Positions 9,307 to 18,072 of a DNA stretch of 64,000 nucleotides are shown piece after piece. Location of the stretch: the NCBI GenBank assembly GCA_964518905.1, contig CAZFJL010000008.1:29260-93259 (forward strand), read 5' to 3'. The notes beneath the pieces are model-generated. The model was not told the DNA's origin. It saw only the letters and a list, made by a program, of their open reading frames with translations, and ran no database searches. This stretch comes from RDYZ01 sp964518905. GTDB taxonomy: Bacteria > Cyanobacteriota > Cyanobacteriia > Cyanobacteriales > Geitlerinemataceae. Each line of letters begins with the position of its first letter. Positions within the stretch are counted from its first letter, which is position 1. A program made the translations under genes and the position numbers.

Positions 9307-10278
9307 ATGACCTCAGTTGCCACCCTTCTCGCTCCTGTTGAGGAAGACCTCAAGACCCTTAATCACAATCTACGGCAGCTCATTGGAGCCCGCCACCCGA
9401 TTTTGAGTGCTGCCGCCGAGCATTTGTTCCAAGTGGGGGGTAAGCAACTGAGACCGGCGGTCGTTCTTCTCATCGCTCGCGCCACAATGCCCGATGGAGA
9501 GATTACCGCGCGTCACCGCCGTCTCGCCGAGATCACGGAAATGATTCACACGGCCAGCCTTGTCCATGACGATGTGCTCGATGAGTCGGAAACGCGCCGT
9601 GGAATTCCGACGGTACATAGCAGTTTCAACAATCGGATTGCGGTGCTAGCGGGTGACTTTTTGTTTGCTCAGTCGTCGTGGTATCTGGCAAATCTCGATA
9701 ATCTCGAAGTGGTGAAGCTGCTCTCGAAGGTGATTATGGATTTGGCAGAGGGCGAAATTCAGCAGGGCTTAAGTCGGTTTGATTCAGATCTAACCTTTGA
9801 AGCGTATATCGAGAAAAGCTATTGCAAAACGGCGTCGCTGCTGGCGAATAGTAGCAAGGCTGCCGGGATCTTGAGTGAGATCGATCGCGATCGCGTCGAT
9901 CAACTGTTTGAGTATGGTCGTCACCTCGGCCTTGCATTTCAGATTGTGGATGACATCCTCGACTTTACCGAATCGAGCGAAACGCTCGGTAAACCGGCGG
10001 CCTCGGATCTACGTAGCGGTCACCTCACAGCCCCGGTGCTGTATGCCCTGGAAGAACAGCCCGCTCTCGAAACTTTGATTGCCCGAGAGTTTGCCGAAGA
10101 GAATGATCTCGATCGCGCCTTGGCGATCGTCCATGAAACTCGCGGCATTGAGCGATCGCGCGATCTGGCCAAATATCACGCCGAAATCGCCCGACAAAAT
10201 CTCGCGCATCTAGAGCCGTCGGAATCTAAGGAAGCTCTCAATGGCCTCGTCGATTACGTGCTGCGTCGCTGCAATTAG
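9307..10278 (+). CDS. sds: Solanesyl-type all-trans polyprenyl diphosphate synthase
   Basis: Condenses isopentenyl diphosphate onto an allylic primer to build the long prenyl tail, most likely of plastoquinone. At 323 residues it has the normal length. The first Asp-rich motif HDDVLDE is at 87-93, with RRG just after, and the second motif DDILD at 215-219. The GGKQLRP segment near residue 45 is typical of the long-chain group. Small residues before the first motif agree with a long product, but exact chain length cannot be read safely. It starts 235 bp from a divergent hydrolase gene. Confidence 0.9.
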   Translation: MTSVATLLAPVEEDLKTLNHNLRQLIGARHPILSAAAEHLFQVGGKQLRPAVVLLIARATMPDGEITARHRRLAEITEMIHTASLVHDDVLDESETRRGIPTVHSSFNNRIAVLAGDFLFAQSSWYLANLDNLEVVKLLSKVIMDLAEGEIQQGLSRFDSDLTFEAYIEKSYCKTASLLANSSKAAGILSEIDRDRVDQLFEYGRHLGLAFQIVDDILDFTESSETLGKPAASDLRSGHLTAPVLYALEEQPALETLIAREFAEENDLDRALAIVHETRGIERSRDLAKYHAEIARQNLAHLEPSESKEALNGLVDYVLRRCN

Positions 10279-10522
10279 GTGAATTCAGGTCTGCGATGGT
10301 GACTCACTCTTGATTGGGTGAACCGAACCTACCCGCGATCGCGAACTCGCTAAAATACAGACCGACGATTATCGTTTTTCTGGTGATCGGTTCGCTCTAC
10401 CCATATCTCTACTAATCAAGATATCGATCAGCAGACCAACGCCGATGAGCGAACCGCCAGCACCGCGATACTCTAATCTAAACTCCGTTTAGCCTCCTAC
10501 CTAACACAGCGACAAACGCACT

Positions 10523-11128
10523 ATGATCCCAACCGTTATCGAACAATCCGGTCGTGGCGAACGCTATTTCGATATCTATTCGCGACTACTGCGTGAGCGT
10601 ATTGTGTTCCTCGGCGAACAAGTCACCTCAGATCTCGCCAATCGCATCGTGGCGCAACTGCTCTTCCTCGAAGCCGAAGATCCCGAGCAAGATATTTACC
10701 TGTACATCAACTCGCCCGGTGGTTCGGTGTCGGCAGGTATGGGCATCTTCGACACGATGAACCACATCCGCCCTGACGTCAGCACGATTTGCCTTGGGCT
10801 AGCTGCCAGCATGGGCGCATTCTTGCTCAGTGCAGGCGCGAAAGGTAAGCGCATGAGTCTGCCCCATTCGCGGATTATGATTCACCAGCCCCTTGGTGGC
10901 GCTCAGGGTCAAGCGACCGATATTGAAATTCAAGCCCGTGAGATTCTTTACATTAAAGGACGTCTCAATCAGTACCTCGCCGATCACACCGGCCAACCGT
11001 TGAGCAAAATCGAAGAAGACACAGAGCGTGATTTCTTCATGTCAGCGGACGAAGCGAAAGCATACGGTTTGATCGACCAGACGATCGATCGTCGCCCGTC
11101 GGCCATGCAGCCGGTTGCGGTTGATTGA
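10523..11128 (+). CDS. clpP: ATP-dependent Clp protease proteolytic subunit
   Basis: A 201-residue serine peptidase subunit that forms the barrel chamber working with ClpC/ClpX. The triad is Ser96 (AASMGAF), His121 (RIMIHQP) and Asp170 (TERDFFM), at the spacing of E. coli ClpP after allowing for its propeptide. YINSPGGSVSAG is the handle-region signature. Cyanobacteria usually have several ClpP paralogues plus an inactive ClpR; the complete triad shows this is an active one. It appears monocistronic: a long leader upstream and a strong terminator 140 bp downstream. Confidence 0.96.
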   Translation: MIPTVIEQSGRGERYFDIYSRLLRERIVFLGEQVTSDLANRIVAQLLFLEAEDPEQDIYLYINSPGGSVSAGMGIFDTMNHIRPDVSTICLGLAASMGAFLLSAGAKGKRMSLPHSRIMIHQPLGGAQGQATDIEIQAREILYIKGRLNQYLADHTGQPLSKIEEDTERDFFMSADEAKAYGLIDQTIDRRPSAMQPVAVD

Positions 11129-11162
11129 CATGCTCCCCGGACTTTAAGTCCGAGGATTCTCA
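11124..11162. repeat. Solitary hairpin resembling an IS200/IS605-type end
   Basis: Immediately after clpP, 'gacatgctccccggac' leads into a short palindrome (CGGAC-tttaa-GTCCG) and 'aggattct'. This layout is like the hairpin ends of IS200/IS605 elements seen widely in cyanobacteria. No tnpA or tnpB is present. It may be a relic or a plain terminator-like hairpin. Confidence 0.35.
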
Positions 11163-11270
11163 CAGCTCATGGTCATAGCCGATCGCTGATGGTCGTGTAA
11201 GCGATGTCCTGCACATCGCCGAGCGACAACACGACAGGAATCAGACGTGAATCAGACGTGAATTAAGGGA

Positions 11271-11302
11271 GTGAGACCGAACGGTCTCACCCTTGTTTTT
11301 TA
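11271..11302 (+). terminator. Intrinsic terminator downstream of clpP
   Basis: Stem GTGAGACCG/CGGTCTCAC (9 bp, 2-nt gap between arms) followed by CCTTGTTTTTT. It is preceded by a short direct repeat (ATCAGACGTGA twice, 11239-11260). The remaining bases to 11453 show nothing else. Confidence 0.8.
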
Positions 11303-11453
11303 TCTATTTTTCATAAAATTGTTTTTCGTAAAATCTCTGGTTGGCAGCACTGTGTTTTCGCTGGGCTGTAAAATCGCAAGACCTGGTCATAGCGCTTGTG
11401 CGTTGATGCCTCCGCGTTGATGTCTCCTTGAGTTTGCATACTGCACCCCTACT

Positions 11454-12059
11454 ATGTCTTTGTTTGACGAATCCCTCTGGCAATCGCTTGTTTGGACGGA
11501 CTACCGCCTTGCGGTGTTGTTTACGGTACTCGCCCCGCTGGTCTTGCTGATTTGGGCGTTTGTGCAAAAAAATGAGGCGATTCAACGCCTGTTTGTGATC
11601 TATTGGCGCGTGTCGAGTTTGCTGGCGATTTCGGTATATTTGATGATTGCGTCGTTGCCGATCGCCTTTTTGTCGGGTTTCTTCGCGCGGATTTTGATCC
11701 CGGTGTCGCTTTGGTTTTGGACGGATCTTAACGATGAGATTGACGGACTACAGAAATCAACGCTGAAACTAGTCTTCAAGGCGTGGCGCTGGGCAGCAAC
11801 AATCTATTGCGCGATCGGAGTCTTATTCCAATCGCCGTCGCTACAGTGTGCCTCCATGCCAACCGAGACCGTCGTTGAATCGGCAATGTGTCGCGTTTGG
11901 CTCGAAGCACCGTGGGGATTTCAGGCGATTTTTCATCCAAATATTTCGCCGCAGTTATTGGGTTTTGCCGGAATCTCAGGACTGACGATTTATCTGTTAT
12001 ATCTGCTCTATTTTGTGTTTATTCGTCTGAGCCGCAGTGGCCGATCGGCGATGGGTTAA
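11454..12059 (+). CDS. DUF3177 membrane protein
   Basis: A 201-residue integral membrane protein, function unknown, restricted to cyanobacteria as far as I know. The opening (W..LVWTDYRLAVLFTVLAPL) and the segment YWRVSSLLAISVYLMIASLP are the family hallmarks. About five hydrophobic segments are visible, two near the N-terminus, two central and one near the C-terminus. Cys residues in the third quarter (C..., CRVW) could form a lumenal disulfide. It stands alone, followed by a strong terminator. Confidence 0.82.
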   Translation: MSLFDESLWQSLVWTDYRLAVLFTVLAPLVLLIWAFVQKNEAIQRLFVIYWRVSSLLAISVYLMIASLPIAFLSGFFARILIPVSLWFWTDLNDEIDGLQKSTLKLVFKAWRWAATIYCAIGVLFQSPSLQCASMPTETVVESAMCRVWLEAPWGFQAIFHPNISPQLLGFAGISGLTIYLLYLLYFVFIRLSRSGRSAMG

Positions 12060-12107
12060 GGACTCACTGATTCCGGGGTTCGTGATCAATCAAATCGCGA
12101 GATCCTG

Positions 12108-12146
12108 AAAAAAGCGAGGTGTTGTGAAAAACACCTCGCTTTTTTT
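12108..12146 (+). terminator. Intrinsic terminator, probably bidirectional
   Basis: Arms GCGAGGTGTT (12114-12123) and AACACCTCGC (12130-12139), flanked by an A-run before and a T-run after. It ends the DUF3177 transcript and could also stop leftward transcription from the CAP/RTX gene. Confidence 0.88.
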
Positions 12147-12181
12147 GATCTACAGTCCACGATTTCGTTGCTGATGTTTTC

Positions 12182-12298
12182 TATAGCAAAAAACGATTTG
12201 CTTAGGACGTATCAAAAAAAGCTGAGAGCACTGAGCGGAGTCGAAGTGCGGTTTTCAACTTAGACGAGAGTGTCCTAATTTAATCGGCTTCTGCTATA
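12182..12298. mobile_element. 117-bp MITE-like element, copy 1 (TATAGC termini)
   Basis: Imperfect ~27-bp terminal inverted repeats begin TATAGCA(A/G)AA and end at GTCCTAA. The element carries no coding capacity and is nearly identical to 52576-52692. The centre has hairpin GCACT(12228-12232)/AGTGC(12245-12249) with loop containing AGCGGAGTC. TA at both ends suggests IS630/Tc1-mariner-type mobilisation. Its right 24 bp overlap the 3' end of the CAP/RTX gene. Confidence 0.85.
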
Positions 12299-14002
12299 GC
12301 TCAGGATGGAGAAATCACTCGCATCAATTTGACCGCGTTCCACACCGAGGAGTGTCATCGATGCACCTGGAGCCACGATCGTTAGACCATCGGGATGGGG
12401 CGAAATCGAGAGCTGACCGATCGTTAAGTCAATTAAGCCGATCGCGTCAATCCCGTCATTAAAATCAACGATCACGTCATAGCCCGAATTTTCCATCAGC
12501 GCAAAAATATCGCTGCCACCACCACCGATCAACGTATCATCGCCCAGTTGTCCATTCAGTTGATCATCTCCAGCACTCCCCAACAGCGTGTCATTGCCCG
12601 CTCCGCCTAGGAGGTAATCATTTCCCGATCCGCCGTCGAGTTCATCAGCGCCATCGTTACCATATAGCGTGTCCGAGCCCGCACCGCCGATAACGGTATC
12701 GTTGCCGTAGTCCGCCATCACCATATCGTGATCGTTCCCGGCATCGATCGCATCATTGCCACGCCCCCCAAACATCACATCGTCACCGTGACCGCCCAAA
12801 ATATCGTCATCGCCGCGATTTCCAAAGAGCGTATCATCGCCATCATGACCCGCAATATAGTCATTACCACCCGCCCCGCAAATCGTGTCACCAATCGGTA
12901 AGCCGAAAATCACATCGCGCTCATCGCTACTGTGGTCGGCATAACACTCGGGTTCTAGTGTGTCGAGATTGAGCGGTTCAATCCCGCTAGGAATATCAAG
13001 CTCAAGCAGCAAAATATCGTCATAGCTCGTGTCGCTGCTGAGGGGAAAACGGCTACTCTCAGCCGTTGTTGCAGCGTTCGTATTTGCTACCGTCTCAAGG
13101 CTGGCACTGGTCACGGTGGCATTGAGCTGCTCTAGGTCAGCAATCCAGTCGAGTTTGAGGTTTTCATTGCTCATAGTGATCTGCCGGGAAACGACCTCGA
13201 TCGCGCCGTCACCATTCAAATCCGCTGTGAAATCAACACGATAATCGCCTCTGGGTAACGCAATTTGATAGCCTCCAGCGTCCCAGGTCGTAGCCGAAAA
13301 GACGCGATCATTCACCAAGTCTGACGCCGTAATGGTGACATTTCCGATACCTTCACCCGGCGTATAAAAATCATCATCTTTGATCATATCGGTATAAACC
13401 ACACCTACCAGATACGCATCACCCATTCCCCAAATCGCACTGCGATCGATCCCGAAATGTTGGGTCACCACAAACGTACCGACCGACGTATTGGGATCGT
13501 GCTCTTCGGTAATGTCAATTCCAACTTCACGATAAAGCGAATTTGTCATCGAAATCCGATGTCCCGCCGGTTCTTGAATACCGTTTGGACCCACACCCCA
13601 ATCGATCGCAAAACCGGCATGAGCCGCCTCGATCGATTCTGGATACGCAAAAATATTTTCCGCAACCGACGATGGATCGTAGCCAGCATCGCGGATTCGG
13701 TCAATCAGCCCCGGTTCGTTGGGCAAAAAGTGCGATTGAGTATCAGCAGCGATCGTGCGCTGGTTATGAACTTCAGCAGAATCATGAAGCTCACCCGACC
13801 ATGCGAGTGGGGGCACACACTCAAGCTCGTTCCATTGTTGGCGGAGAACATCTAAATCTATTTCAAAATAATCTAAAGCGTTACGGACTTCCTTGTCTCT
13901 ACCGATCAGAATACGGCCCAGCTCGTTATCTGGATCGAGACGAATACGATTGGTTAACTCAAGGAGATACTGTTCATTATTAGAGGGAAAAACCGTCATC
14001 AT
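12275..14002 (-). CDS. Secreted CAP-domain protein with RTX calcium-binding repeats
   Basis: A 575-residue protein. The first ~170 residues are a CAP/SCP-like domain (EQYLLELTNRIRLDP, LHDSAEVHN, VAENIF, HRISMTN). A region with beta-sandwich-like character follows (YTPGEGIGNVTI... Y-R-VDF). The C-terminal third holds about a dozen nonapeptide repeats of type GGxGxDxLxG, which fold as a Ca2+-loaded beta-roll, and an RTX-like C-terminal cap. There is no N-terminal signal peptide, as expected for type I secretion. ATG ATG at 14002/13999 is preferred; an in-frame start at 14047 adds residues unlike the family. The last seven residues (YSRSRLN) and the TAG stop are encoded by a MITE end, so the original C-terminus has been replaced. 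Role: extracellular, function unknown. Confidence 0.85.
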   Translation of the reverse strand: MMTVFPSNNEQYLLELTNRIRLDPDNELGRILIGRDKEVRNALDYFEIDLDVLRQQWNELECVPPLAWSGELHDSAEVHNQRTIAADTQSHFLPNEPGLIDRIRDAGYDPSSVAENIFAYPESIEAAHAGFAIDWGVGPNGIQEPAGHRISMTNSLYREVGIDITEEHDPNTSVGTFVVTQHFGIDRSAIWGMGDAYLVGVVYTDMIKDDDFYTPGEGIGNVTITASDLVNDRVFSATTWDAGGYQIALPRGDYRVDFTADLNGDGAIEVVSRQITMSNENLKLDWIADLEQLNATVTSASLETVANTNAATTAESSRFPLSSDTSYDDILLLELDIPSGIEPLNLDTLEPECYADHSSDERDVIFGLPIGDTICGAGGNDYIAGHDGDDTLFGNRGDDDILGGHGDDVMFGGRGNDAIDAGNDHDMVMADYGNDTVIGGAGSDTLYGNDGADELDGGSGNDYLLGGAGNDTLLGSAGDDQLNGQLGDDTLIGGGGSDIFALMENSGYDVIVDFNDGIDAIGLIDLTIGQLSISPHPDGLTIVAPGASMTLLGVERGQIDASDFSILSYSRSRLN

Positions 14003-14200
14003 AGCTCTTACCAAAATCTTAGTCTCAACGGGATTGGGTAGGTACACCGGTGAGTTAAGACCCGAAGTGAATTTGTATGACGATGAGTAAGTTTATCGAC
14101 CGAAATATATAATGCCTTACAGCTACTTTTTATTTCAAAAAGAGTCGATCCAATACTCAAATCTATCACTTGCAAATTCACCGGTAGAAACAGCCCCTAT

Positions 14201-14240
14201 GGTTCAAGAAACATCAGCCTTTGCTGCTCTTTCTTGAACC
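14201..14240. repeat. Perfect inverted repeat (11-bp arms, 18-nt loop)
   Basis: GGTTCAAGAAA and TTTCTTGAACC lie about 200 bp upstream of the CAP/RTX gene. It may be an operator or a hairpin; no T-run follows on either strand that would make it a standard terminator. Confidence 0.6.
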
Positions 14241-14611
14241 TATATTTAGTTTAAGTAAAAGCTAATAAAAAAAAATGAGTCAAAGCACCAGTTTTTTGAA
14301 GTTTAAATAAAGTAAACTCAAGCATTACCACGGAGTACCATACTGATACTCTGGTACTAGATGGGGAGATTCTTAAGTGCTTTTTCTATATCAAAATACT
14401 CAAAATCAGGAACTAATTCAACCGGCATAAAAAACACTTCAGTAGTAATACCGATCTTTGTCCGTTCGTAAGGGTTGTTAACTTGGCATACTTTCAGTGT
14501 GGAGCTACTATGGCTCAAAGATTGCATGAAATCCGGACATATTTGTAATTTAATCCGCCGCATCGTAGATGCTTGAGGCTAGACCTTCGGTATATCTTCT
14601 AACTTTTGAGA

Positions 14612-14784
14612 AGATATTTGGCTTGAACATCCCATTTGTGTCACCCTCACCCTAAATCCCTCTCCCAAGTCGGGAGAGGGACTTTGAATCGGTCTCCCCT
14701 TCTCCCTTTTTTGGGAGAAGGGGCTGGGGGATGAGGGGCAAGTTGCACAAACGGTATGCTCCCAGATATTTGGCTTGAACATCC
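14612..14784. repeat. Double-hairpin intergenic repeat flanked by 21-bp direct repeats
   Basis: The core starts at CCCTCACCC and ends at GGGGGATGAGGG. It contains CCCTCTCCC-aagtc-GGGAGAGGG and CCCCTTCTCCC-tttttt-GGGAGAAGGGG. This is a repeat type found in many cyanobacterial genomes. A 21-bp sequence starting AGATATTTGGC (14612-14632) recurs exactly at 14764-14784 on the other side. Confidence 0.8.
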
Positions 14785-14960
14785 TCTTTCAACTCGAAAG
14801 GGATGATTCATCTAGCACGGGATAATTCAGAGCTGAGTCCCAGTCAAATTTGAAATTGACAAACCAAAATTACAAAAACGAGATGAGTATTTCTACGTGT
14901 CCTGGCATGACTTAAAATTAAGTCTAGGTTTTGTGACTCTCGCTCTTTTTTGATGAATTG

Positions 14961-15419
14961 ATGAAAACACCACTGTCCGCGATCGTTCGACGCTTGCACC
15001 ATCTACTGACGATGACGCTGTGTCTCGTCATTGCTGCAATCGTTTGGTTTCCCAGTGCCGCCGCCTATGCTCTGATTCCCGTTCGTCTCTTTGATTTGTC
15101 GTACGAAGCGTGCCCGGATGAGATGGGCCGTGGATTTGTCGATTCGGGCTCAAGCAATGCGGCAAACTGTTTTATTATTCATGGCAAAACTGAGAATACA
15201 TCGGGAAAGCCTGTCGTTAACGCCGATATCTTCGGGCGCATTTACGATGCGACACACAATACCGTCTTTCCCAATCGCAACCGGATCGGCGCGATCGATG
15301 AAATCGAACCCGGTCTCGGTGAATTTAGTTTTCAAATTACGGTTTCGGCCAACTTGCCGGAGCCACTACAGTTTGAAGGGTTTAAAGCGTCCGGGTTTAA
15401 AGGTCAAGTTCGCCGTTAA
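14961..15419 (+). CDS. Small exported protein, conserved in cyanobacteria, function unknown
   Basis: A 152-residue protein with a signal peptide: basic start (KTPLSAIVRRLHH), hydrophobic core LVIAAIVWF and an Ala-rich cleavage region near PSAAAYA. The mature part has ALIPVRLFDLSYEACP, an NCF segment and a compact beta-rich body with NADIFGRIYDA; two Cys could form a disulfide. I recognise the pattern as a recurrent cyanobacterial periplasmic protein, but know no function. The ATG at 14961 is preferred over TTG at 14958. A MITE-like element starts 14 bp after the stop. Confidence 0.72.
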   Translation: MKTPLSAIVRRLHHLLTMTLCLVIAAIVWFPSAAAYALIPVRLFDLSYEACPDEMGRGFVDSGSSNAANCFIIHGKTENTSGKPVVNADIFGRIYDATHNTVFPNRNRIGAIDEIEPGLGEFSFQITVSANLPEPLQFEGFKASGFKGQVRR

Positions 15420-15432
15420 TTTGCCGTTAGCT

Positions 15433-15548
15433 TATCGTCAGTTCCATCAAAAATGAGACACATTGACTCTGTTCTGCCTGTTCAAAAACCGCGTTTCGAC
15501 TCCGCTCAACGCTCTCAGTGTGTTCTGAAAATGATTGAACTGACGATA
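15433..15548. mobile_element. 116-bp MITE-like element, divergent copy (TATCGTCAGTTC termini)
   Basis: Perfect 12-bp terminal inverted repeats TATCGTCAGTTC/GAACTGACGATA. Read on the reverse strand, the centre aligns with the other 117-bp elements. Its hairpin stem is GCGTT/AACGC (15491-15495/15508-15512) instead of GCACT/AGTGC, while the loop AGCGGAGTC is the same. Confidence 0.78.
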
Positions 15549-15661
15549 AAGGGAGAATGAGCGCAAAAGACCGCTAGCTCATGTGCATTTCGGTGTGGTT
15601 GAACGCTTCTCAAGCCTCAGTCTGGCCACACTTGAGATCTTTAGGGCTGTGCAAAGAGGTT

Positions 15662-16888
15662 CTAGTTGATCCAGTGTGCAGGTTGCTCAAAAAAGATTTC
15701 GATACAGCGGATAAAAATCTCCAAGCCCGTTCCAAGTGCCGTTTCGTCAAAGTCGAAGCGCGGATGATGGTGGGGGTATGCGAGGTCGCGATCGGCATTG
15801 GCCGCACCGACGAAAAAGTAACAGCCGGGAACTTGCTGCAAGAAAAACGACATGTCCTCGCCGCCCATGGTTTGGCACTCGGGTACGAGCCCCAGGGGCG
15901 TTTCGATCGTCTGTTCGGCAGCCGATCGCACGAGTTCTGCCATGCGTGAATGATTGACCGTTGCGGGATAGAGTCGCCAATAATTCAGGTGGTAGTCAGC
16001 GTTATGAGCCGCACAAATTCCGCCAATGAGCTGATCAAAGCGATCGGCGAAATAGTCTGCGTACTTGGGGTTGAAATAGCGCACCGTACCGCTGAGTTGA
16101 GCGCTTCCGGCAATCACATTGCGGGCGCTTCCGGCGTTGAACTGACCCACGGTGACGACGGCAGAATCGATCGGGTCAAGATTGCGTGCGACGATCGTCT
16201 GTAGAGCATTAACGACTTGGGATGCCACCACGATCGCATCCGTGGTTTGGTGAGGCAAACCACCATGACCGCCTTTGCCCAAAATCTGTAAATCAAATAA
16301 TTCGACGGCGGCCATTAACGGCCCCGGACGCACGCCCACAGTTCCCAGCGGTAGATTGTTCCACAGGTGCAGCCCAATAATGGCATCTACCTTGGGGTGC
16401 TTAAGGGCTTCGGCTTCAATCATCGGCTTCGCACCTCCTGGCCCTTCTTCCGCAGGCTGAAAAATGAGCTTGACGGTTCCGGAAAAATCTCGGTGCTGCG
16501 CCAAATATTTCGCCAAACCGAGCGCGATCGCAGTGTGGCCATCATGGCCGCAGGCGTGCATTGTGCCGGGATGCTGCGATCGGTACGGTACATCATTCAG
16601 CTCCTGCACCGGTAGCGCATCCATGTCTGCACGAATCGCCAACACCGCCCCCGATCGCGTTCCCGGTATCGTCGCCACAATCCCCGTTTTTGCCACTTCC
16701 GATCGAAACTCGATCCCCCATTCTGTTAGCTTGGTCGCAATAAAAGCAGCGGTTTTCTCCTCTTTAAAACCCAGTTCGGGGCGCTGATGTAAATAGCGAC
16801 GCCATGCGACCAGCTCATCCTGAAGCGCACGAACCTCAGGGCGGAGTTTCGCACCAATTAACGTTGAGGAAAGAGTCGATAAAGTCAT
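15662..16888 (-). CDS. M20D-family amidohydrolase/peptidase
   Basis: A 408-residue metallo-hydrolase of the IAA-amino-acid/hippurate/N-acyl-amino-acid hydrolase group. It removes the acyl or carboxyl-side group of N-acylated amino acids; substrate not deducible. Metal-ligand motifs: HACGHDGHT (111-119), AEEGPGG with the catalytic Glu near 150, and a C-terminal GGEDMSFF and HHHPRFD. A lid/dimerisation domain sits between. The start gives a normal family N-terminus. It lies downstream of gpsA in the same direction, with an inverted repeat (16923-16933/16961-16971) between them, so it is probably transcribed separately. Confidence 0.92.
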   Translation of the reverse strand: MTLSTLSSTLIGAKLRPEVRALQDELVAWRRYLHQRPELGFKEEKTAAFIATKLTEWGIEFRSEVAKTGIVATIPGTRSGAVLAIRADMDALPVQELNDVPYRSQHPGTMHACGHDGHTAIALGLAKYLAQHRDFSGTVKLIFQPAEEGPGGAKPMIEAEALKHPKVDAIIGLHLWNNLPLGTVGVRPGPLMAAVELFDLQILGKGGHGGLPHQTTDAIVVASQVVNALQTIVARNLDPIDSAVVTVGQFNAGSARNVIAGSAQLSGTVRYFNPKYADYFADRFDQLIGGICAAHNADYHLNYWRLYPATVNHSRMAELVRSAAEQTIETPLGLVPECQTMGGEDMSFFLQQVPGCYFFVGAANADRDLAYPHHHPRFDFDETALGTGLEIFIRCIEIFFEQPAHWIN

Positions 16889-16922
16889 TAGAGCGAATAA
16901 CGAATGGCAACACCGATAACAA

Positions 16923-16971
16923 CAATACCCAATCCTGATCGATGTCTAGTTACGACCAAAATTGGGTATTG
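16923..16971. repeat. Inverted repeat between gpsA and the M20 gene
   Basis: CAATACCCAAT (16923-16933) and ATTGGGTATTG (16961-16971) are perfect 11-bp arms with a 27-nt spacer. It may be an attenuator or an operator for the M20 gene. No U-tract follows on the leftward strand, so a simple terminator is less likely. Confidence 0.5.
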
Positions 16972-17058
16972 GGGTATTAGTTGAGCATAGCGCGGAGCTG
17001 GTATCAGTTGACCCACCCGCGTCCGTTTCAATACGAGAGCGCGGTTTGCTAACTCCAC

Positions 17059-18072
17059 CTATGCTGCGATCGGCATGATGTTTTCGGGTTCCGGCGTACG
17101 ACCCATCAAAGAATCTACCGCTTCGGCGGGTGTAATTTCACCCTGAATCACGCGATATACGTGACGAGAAATCGGCAAATCCAGACCTTCTTTCCGGGCC
17201 AGTTCGGCCAATACACGAGTTGTATTCACCCCTTCCGCCGTACTTTTTAGATCTTCAATCACCTGATCGAGTGAGTGACCTTGGGCTAGACCAAAACCAA
17301 CTCGATAGTTGCGCGACAGAGCGCCGCTACAAGTTGCGAGCAGGTCACCAAGACCCGAGAGACCGACAAAGGTTTCAGGGGAAGCATCCCACAGTTGACC
17401 AACGCGGATCATTTCCGGCAACGAGCGAGCAATCAATGCCGATTTCGCGTTGACACCTAGATTGAGGCCGTCACAGATGCCTGCGGCGATCGCCATGACA
17501 TTCTTCAGCGTACCGCCGAGTTCGGTTCCGATCGGGTCATGGTTGATATAAACCCGGAACTTATCGGATGCAAATGCATTTTGCGCAGTCTGTGCGGCGA
17601 GTTCGTTACGGCTCGCCATCACTGTGGTTGCCGGGAGTCCTTGCTCAATCTCTTTCGAGAGGTTCGGACCGGACAAAACAACCACAGGGTTTTTCGGCAA
17701 GATGGCTTGCCAGATCTGCGACGGGGTCAGGTTTGTGTCGGGCTCTAGACCCTTCGTCGCGGTAATGATGATCTTACTGCTCGGTAAGCCCATCTCCTGA
17801 AGCTGGGTTGCGACCGATCGCACACCCTTCATCGAAATTGCACTCAGAATGATGTCGGCACTGGCCACTGCCTCGGCGAGACTCGTCCCACTACTACGCG
17901 ACCACATCGTGATCTTCTGGTCATTACGTCGCGCCAGGCTTGCAAGCGCTGATCCCCAGGCTCCAGAACCAAGGACTGTAATTTGCAGAGTTGCGTTTGA
18001 GCGAGAAGCGACACCATCATTTGTCTGGCGACGTTTGTCGGACCGGTTGCGGTGGGAAACAGTATCGATCAT
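17059..18072 (-). CDS. gpsA: NAD(P)+-dependent glycerol-3-phosphate dehydrogenase
   Basis: Reduces dihydroxyacetone phosphate to sn-glycerol 3-phosphate, the backbone of phospho- and glycolipids; cytosolic. A 337-residue protein with the Rossmann motif GSGAWGSALA after a ~28-residue polar N-terminal extension, the GPNLSKEI segment, catalytic-region GGTLKNVMAIA, and GLGDLLATC. The extension (SHRNRSDKRRQTNDG) is longer than usual; no ATG lies closer to the Rossmann fold in this frame, so the called start is kept. Confidence 0.94.
   Translation of the reverse strand: MIDTVSHRNRSDKRRQTNDGVASRSNATLQITVLGSGAWGSALASLARRNDQKITMWSRSSGTSLAEAVASADIILSAISMKGVRSVATQLQEMGLPSSKIIITATKGLEPDTNLTPSQIWQAILPKNPVVVLSGPNLSKEIEQGLPATTVMASRNELAAQTAQNAFASDKFRVYINHDPIGTELGGTLKNVMAIAAGICDGLNLGVNAKSALIARSLPEMIRVGQLWDASPETFVGLSGLGDLLATCSGALSRNYRVGFGLAQGHSLDQVIEDLKSTAEGVNTTRVLAELARKEGLDLPISRHVYRVIQGEITPAEAVDSLMGRTPEPENIMPIAA

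Larger units (their letters stand above)
14003..14960. other. Long AT-rich intergenic region with inverted repeat and double-hairpin repeat
   Basis: It holds the CAP/RTX gene upstream region, a perfect 11-bp inverted repeat (14201-14211/14230-14240) and the double-hairpin repeat at 14612-14784. A 68-codon leftward open frame at 14357-14563 cannot be supported. The rest shows nothing recognisable. Confidence 0.55.

Noticed and set aside
12500..13000. Regular GGTGGCGATGA-like periodicity that looked like a CRISPR or tandem repeat
   Set aside because: It is the coding periodicity of the RTX nonapeptides; units differ at DNA level and there are no unique spacers.
14357..14563. 68-codon leftward open frame near the CAP/RTX gene
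   Set aside because: Might be a small gene, but it sits in AT-rich non-coding sequence and shows no recognisable motif; not enough to call.
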